The position numbers and the translations under genes are program-made. The notes beneath the pieces are model-generated. The model worked only from the letters and a program-made list of their open reading frames with translations. It did no database searches and was not told the DNA's origin. DNA of 7,979 bases, taken from assembly GCA_018061375.1 (NCBI GenBank), contig JAGOUG010000037.1:1-7979 (forward strand), read 5' to 3'. Of this stretch, positions 6,065 to 7,979 are shown piece by piece. This stretch comes from Candidatus Saccharimonadota bacterium. GTDB taxonomy: Bacteria > Patescibacteriota > Saccharimonadia > Saccharimonadales > UBA7683. Position 1 is the first letter of the stretch. Each line of letters begins with the position of its first letter.

Positions 6065-7570
6065 ATTTGTACTTTTAGTGTCAGACACTAACCCAGAGAA
6101 GGGCTTCAACAGATTGAGTTGAAGCCTTTTTTGGTCTAAAGTGCAGTTCGCAAGTAACATATGCAAAATCTTGTTCTTTTTAGCTGGTTGCGAACCATCA
6201 AAGATTTCCTTAGCCTTTGAAGCCAGCCGTAACAGATACTCACTGGTCATTACGAAGCTTTTATCGTTGTTAGTGAAATCTACTAGCTTGCGGTCTAATG
6301 CGTCCATTTCAGCCTTAGTCTTAGTTACATATTTGTCATAGTCAGCGACAGTAATACGCCCATCAAGCCTGTCTTCATATAAAACATCTAGCTTTTTCTG
6401 AAGGCGATTATATTCATCACGAGTTTGGCTGATAGCATTTTTGTAGAAAGTCTGTATGTTGTCGTGTTCCGACTTCAGCACATCAAGTACTTGGTTCACT
6501 ATACTTTCGCTAATTTTGAGCCTTTCAAGTACAACTGTAACTTGTGGCATTAGTTCTGCTTCAGACACGTGCGGTTGTTTGCAGGGTATAGTTGGCTTCG
6601 CTTTGGTGCAACGCATATATACGTGTCCTTTTTTCTCGTACGATGAAATACTACAACCACAAGTAGAACACTTTACTATGCCACTAAATACAAACGTATT
6701 CTTAGTATCAGTTTTGGTTCTGTCGTGTGTCCTACGTTCGTTTATTATCTGAACAACATCATACATTTCTTTAGTTATTATCGGCTCGTACTTATGAGGG
6801 TGTGTACCGCCGTCATATTTCATTACGCCGTAGTAGAACGGATTTTTCAGCATATTTTCTATCTGGCTTTGTCCAACAGGTTTTTGCTGTTTAGTGTTAC
6901 TTCGCAAACCTTCATTGCGAAGTATTTTAGCTATTGTTCTAAATGACTTGCCATCAAGCCTTAGCTCAAAGGCTTTGACGATGTAGTCTTTTCGGTCTGG
7001 GTCAGGGATTATGTTCTTCAGCTCATTGCCATCAACTGTATATTTGACGTTCTTATAGCCAATGCAAGCCTTACCAGGCCATTCGCCTACACTTAGTTTC
7101 TGTTCAATTTTACGCTTTACGTTGTCGCTGATTGCCGCCGAGTAATAACCGCCGAAAACCATACCCATATCTAAACGAGTTTTGTCGTGTGCTGGCGATT
7201 GCTGATGGTAAACCAATCCATCTGACGGAAAGTGCAATTCAGCACGGCCTTCTTTTACTAAGTTCTTGAGAGTTCTCACAACGTCCGATGAAACATCACG
7301 AGTTAGTCGGTCAATCTTGTCAAAAACCATAATGAAGTCTTGAGGGTATTCGCTGGCGTTTTTTACAATCTCAACAAACTTCACTCGGTCTTCTTTGTAT
7401 GCGGTTTCGTCAAAACTATGTAGTTCGCCATTGAGTTTTAGCTTATCGGCGTATTCATTTAGCCGTCGTTCTTGTGCAGGTAACGCTTCACGCTGGCTAG
7501 GGTCTGAAACCCTTGCGATTAGAAATGCTTTTACGTTTTCATAGTTCTTATCTTCATTTGATTTCTTCAT
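6035..7570 (-). CDS. Large serine recombinase (site-specific integrase)
   Basis: A 511-residue integrase that should cut and rejoin attachment sites through a Ser-DNA intermediate. Order: catalytic resolvase domain (about 13-150) with the nucleophile Ser22 in IARVSDPSQ and the active-site Arg region DKIDRLTRD (84-92); recombinase domain (about 165-275) with GYKNVKY and the NPFYYGVM segment (243-250); zinc ribbon with Cys301, Cys304, Cys321 and Cys330; a charged coiled coil (about 370-435); and a C-terminal KRLQLNLLKPF segment (481-491) like other family members. The start ATG has AAAGGA 8 bases upstream. Odd: residues 503-511 (WLRRLDSNQ) and the TGA stop come from the antisense of the tRNA-Asn 3' end, and codons around 478-489 overlap the tRNA terminator. 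The normal C-terminus probably depends on what lies beyond the crossover, so these final residues are likely dispensable. Confidence 0.93.
   Translation of the reverse strand: MKKSNEDKNYENVKAFLIARVSDPSQREALPAQERRLNEYADKLKLNGELHSFDETAYKEDRVKFVEIVKNASEYPQDFIMVFDKIDRLTRDVSSDVVRTLKNLVKEGRAELHFPSDGLVYHQQSPAHDKTRLDMGMVFGGYYSAAISDNVKRKIEQKLSVGEWPGKACIGYKNVKYTVDGNELKNIIPDPDRKDYIVKAFELRLDGKSFRTIAKILRNEGLRSNTKQQKPVGQSQIENMLKNPFYYGVMKYDGGTHPHKYEPIITKEMYDVVQIINERRTHDRTKTDTKNTFVFSGIVKCSTCGCSISSYEKKGHVYMRCTKAKPTIPCKQPHVSEAELMPQVTVVLERLKISESIVNQVLDVLKSEHDNIQTFYKNAISQTRDEYNRLQKKLDVLYEDRLDGRITVADYDKYVTKTKAEMDALDRKLVDFTNNDKSFVMTSEYLLRLASKAKEIFDGSQPAKKNKILHMLLANCTLDQKRLQLNLLKPFSGLVSDTKSTNWLRRLDSNQ
6102..6132 (+). 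terminator. Intrinsic terminator of tRNA-Asn, inside the recombinase gene
   Basis: GGCTTCAAC (6102-6110), loop AGATTGA, GTTGAAGCC (6118-6126), then six T (6127-6132): a perfect 9-bp stem with a U tract, 38 bases after the tRNA CCA. It faces the tRNA direction. It is encoded by the antisense of recombinase codons near the C-terminus, so the same bases serve as terminator and protein code. On the minus strand a T tract does not follow the stem, so it should not terminate the recombinase transcript. Confidence 0.88.
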
Positions 7571-7595
7571 AGTAGTTGTCCTTTACTGAATTAGA

Positions 7596-7621
7596 ATTAT
7601 ATATCATTTGCTACCATTATA
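7596..7621 (-). promoter_or_regulatory. Candidate promoter region of the recombinase
   Basis: The gap 7571-7638 is very A+T-rich and carries two perfect TATAAT hexamers on the minus strand (7601-7596 and 7621-7616), 20 bases apart. The first is near the recombinase and would give a leader of about 19 bases containing AAAGGA. No convincing -35 is seen for either; the closest is TTGTTA (7627-7622) at a long 20-base spacing. The recombinase may also be read from the upstream gene. Confidence 0.45.
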
Positions 7622-7638
7622 TAACAATACTTACTAAA

Positions 7639-7979
7639 TTATAGTGTATAGTCATCAATGCTCACTGGTATCATTTCCGTGAGTGTATTGGTAACGTGTA
7701 TCAAGCTTTTGAGTTGCGTGGCGTTCGGTGGTTCTCTGCTTTTCTGACGTAATCGTCTGTATTGTGCTGGGCTGAATAAGCTTTCGGTCAGGTTGCGAAC
7801 ATAGCGTTCTTCATTGTTTCTTGCTAGATGTTGAAAGCCAACAATGGCTAAAGCTTCACGAAGTTTTATTTCTGGGTTTGCTTTCTTGATATTGATTAGG
7901 AGTTGTTCGGCGTTATCACTATCAAGCAGTCCTTTTGGTATGCGGTCAAACACGTTATTCCAGTGCCTTAGTAGTATCT
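7639..7979 (-). CDS. Unrecognised protein of the mobile element, 5' end beyond the window
   Basis: The frame is open from the right edge to a TAA at 7639, giving at least 113 residues. A GTG at 7953 could be read as a start, but the frame upstream of it remains open (ILLRHWNN before it) with no ribosome site, so this is most likely the C-terminal part of a longer protein. The visible part is soluble, rich in charged helices, with motifs such as DRIPKGLLDSDNAEQLL and a basic stretch AQYRRLRQKSREP. No membrane segment, Cys cluster or known catalytic motif is seen. It lies 68 bases upstream of the recombinase on the same strand, so it belongs to the element; a replication or DNA-binding role is only a guess from context. 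Confidence 0.6.
   Translation of the reverse strand, partial: ILLRHWNNVFDRIPKGLLDSDNAEQLLINIKKANPEIKLREALAIVGFQHLARNNEERYVRNLTESLFSPAQYRRLRQKSREPPNATQLKSLIHVTNTLTEMIPVSIDDYTL

Larger units (their letters stand above)
6038..7979. mobile_element. Left end of an integrated element at tRNA-Asn (partial)
   Basis: The serine recombinase ending in the tRNA and the unrecognised gene upstream of it, transcribed away from the right edge, form one end of an element. The DNA to the right of the tRNA looks more A+T-rich than the glycan cluster, and the gene content changes abruptly there. The left boundary lies within the tRNA 3' half (about 6037-6064); the right boundary is not in the window. Whether this is a plasmid-like integrative element, prophage or conjugative element cannot be decided from two genes. 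Confidence 0.7.

Noticed and set aside
6141..6946. Plus-strand open frames inside the recombinase region
   Set aside because: They are antisense to a gene with clear catalytic and zinc-ribbon motifs and show no domain or ribosome site of their own.
1..7979. CRISPR array, rRNA, insertion sequence or recoded UGA
   Set aside because: No spaced direct repeats, rRNA segments or transposase were seen by eye, and TGA acts as a normal stop in several genes while Trp is encoded by TGG.

Overview
The window reads as a stretch of bacterial chromosome carrying a small surface-glycan (exopolysaccharide or O-antigen-like) gene cluster, followed by the start of an integrated mobile element at a tRNA gene. 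Genes are tightly packed, with abutting, 4-nt-overlapping and convergent-overlapping ends, and intergenic gaps are mostly under 80 bases. The standard code fits: TGA ends several genes and Trp is read from TGG, so UGA-recoding lineages are excluded. Small divergent versions of GalU, GtrA and a LexA-like protein without a protease domain suggest a Patescibacteria/CPR genome, perhaps Saccharibacteria. That assignment is an inference from gene flavour only and is not proven by the window.

Left part (1-2685, minus strand). A two-gene operon encodes a polyprenyl-phosphate sugar-1-phosphate transferase (starts glycan assembly on the lipid carrier) and, directly abutting it, a family 4 glycosyltransferase (adds a further sugar). 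Just past its end, a minus-strand promoter with perfect consensus -35 and -10 boxes points off the left edge, with a Shine-Dalgarno-like site at the very edge, so another transcription unit begins there.

Middle (2686-5912). Divergent from the operon is an O-antigen ligase/polymerase-family membrane protein. It converges with, and overlaps by 12 bases, a GalU-type UTP-glucose-1-phosphate uridylyltransferase that would supply UDP-glucose. Divergent from galU is a second operon: a GtrA-family membrane protein and a LexA-type winged-helix protein that lacks the S24 autoprotease, joined by an ATGA overlap. Together these genes cover sugar activation, lipid-carrier priming, elongation, membrane passage and polymerisation or ligation of a surface glycan.

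Right part (5913-7979). A tRNA-Asn(GUU) gene with its own promoter, a 15-bp palindrome in its leader, an encoded CCA end and a strong intrinsic terminator marks the boundary of an integrated element. A large serine recombinase on the opposite strand runs into the tRNA, and its last nine residues are the antisense of the tRNA 3' end. The tRNA terminator lies inside the recombinase coding sequence. Upstream of the recombinase lies the 3' part of an unrecognised gene that continues beyond the right edge. The far end of the element is outside the window. No stretch over 300 bases lacks a gene.
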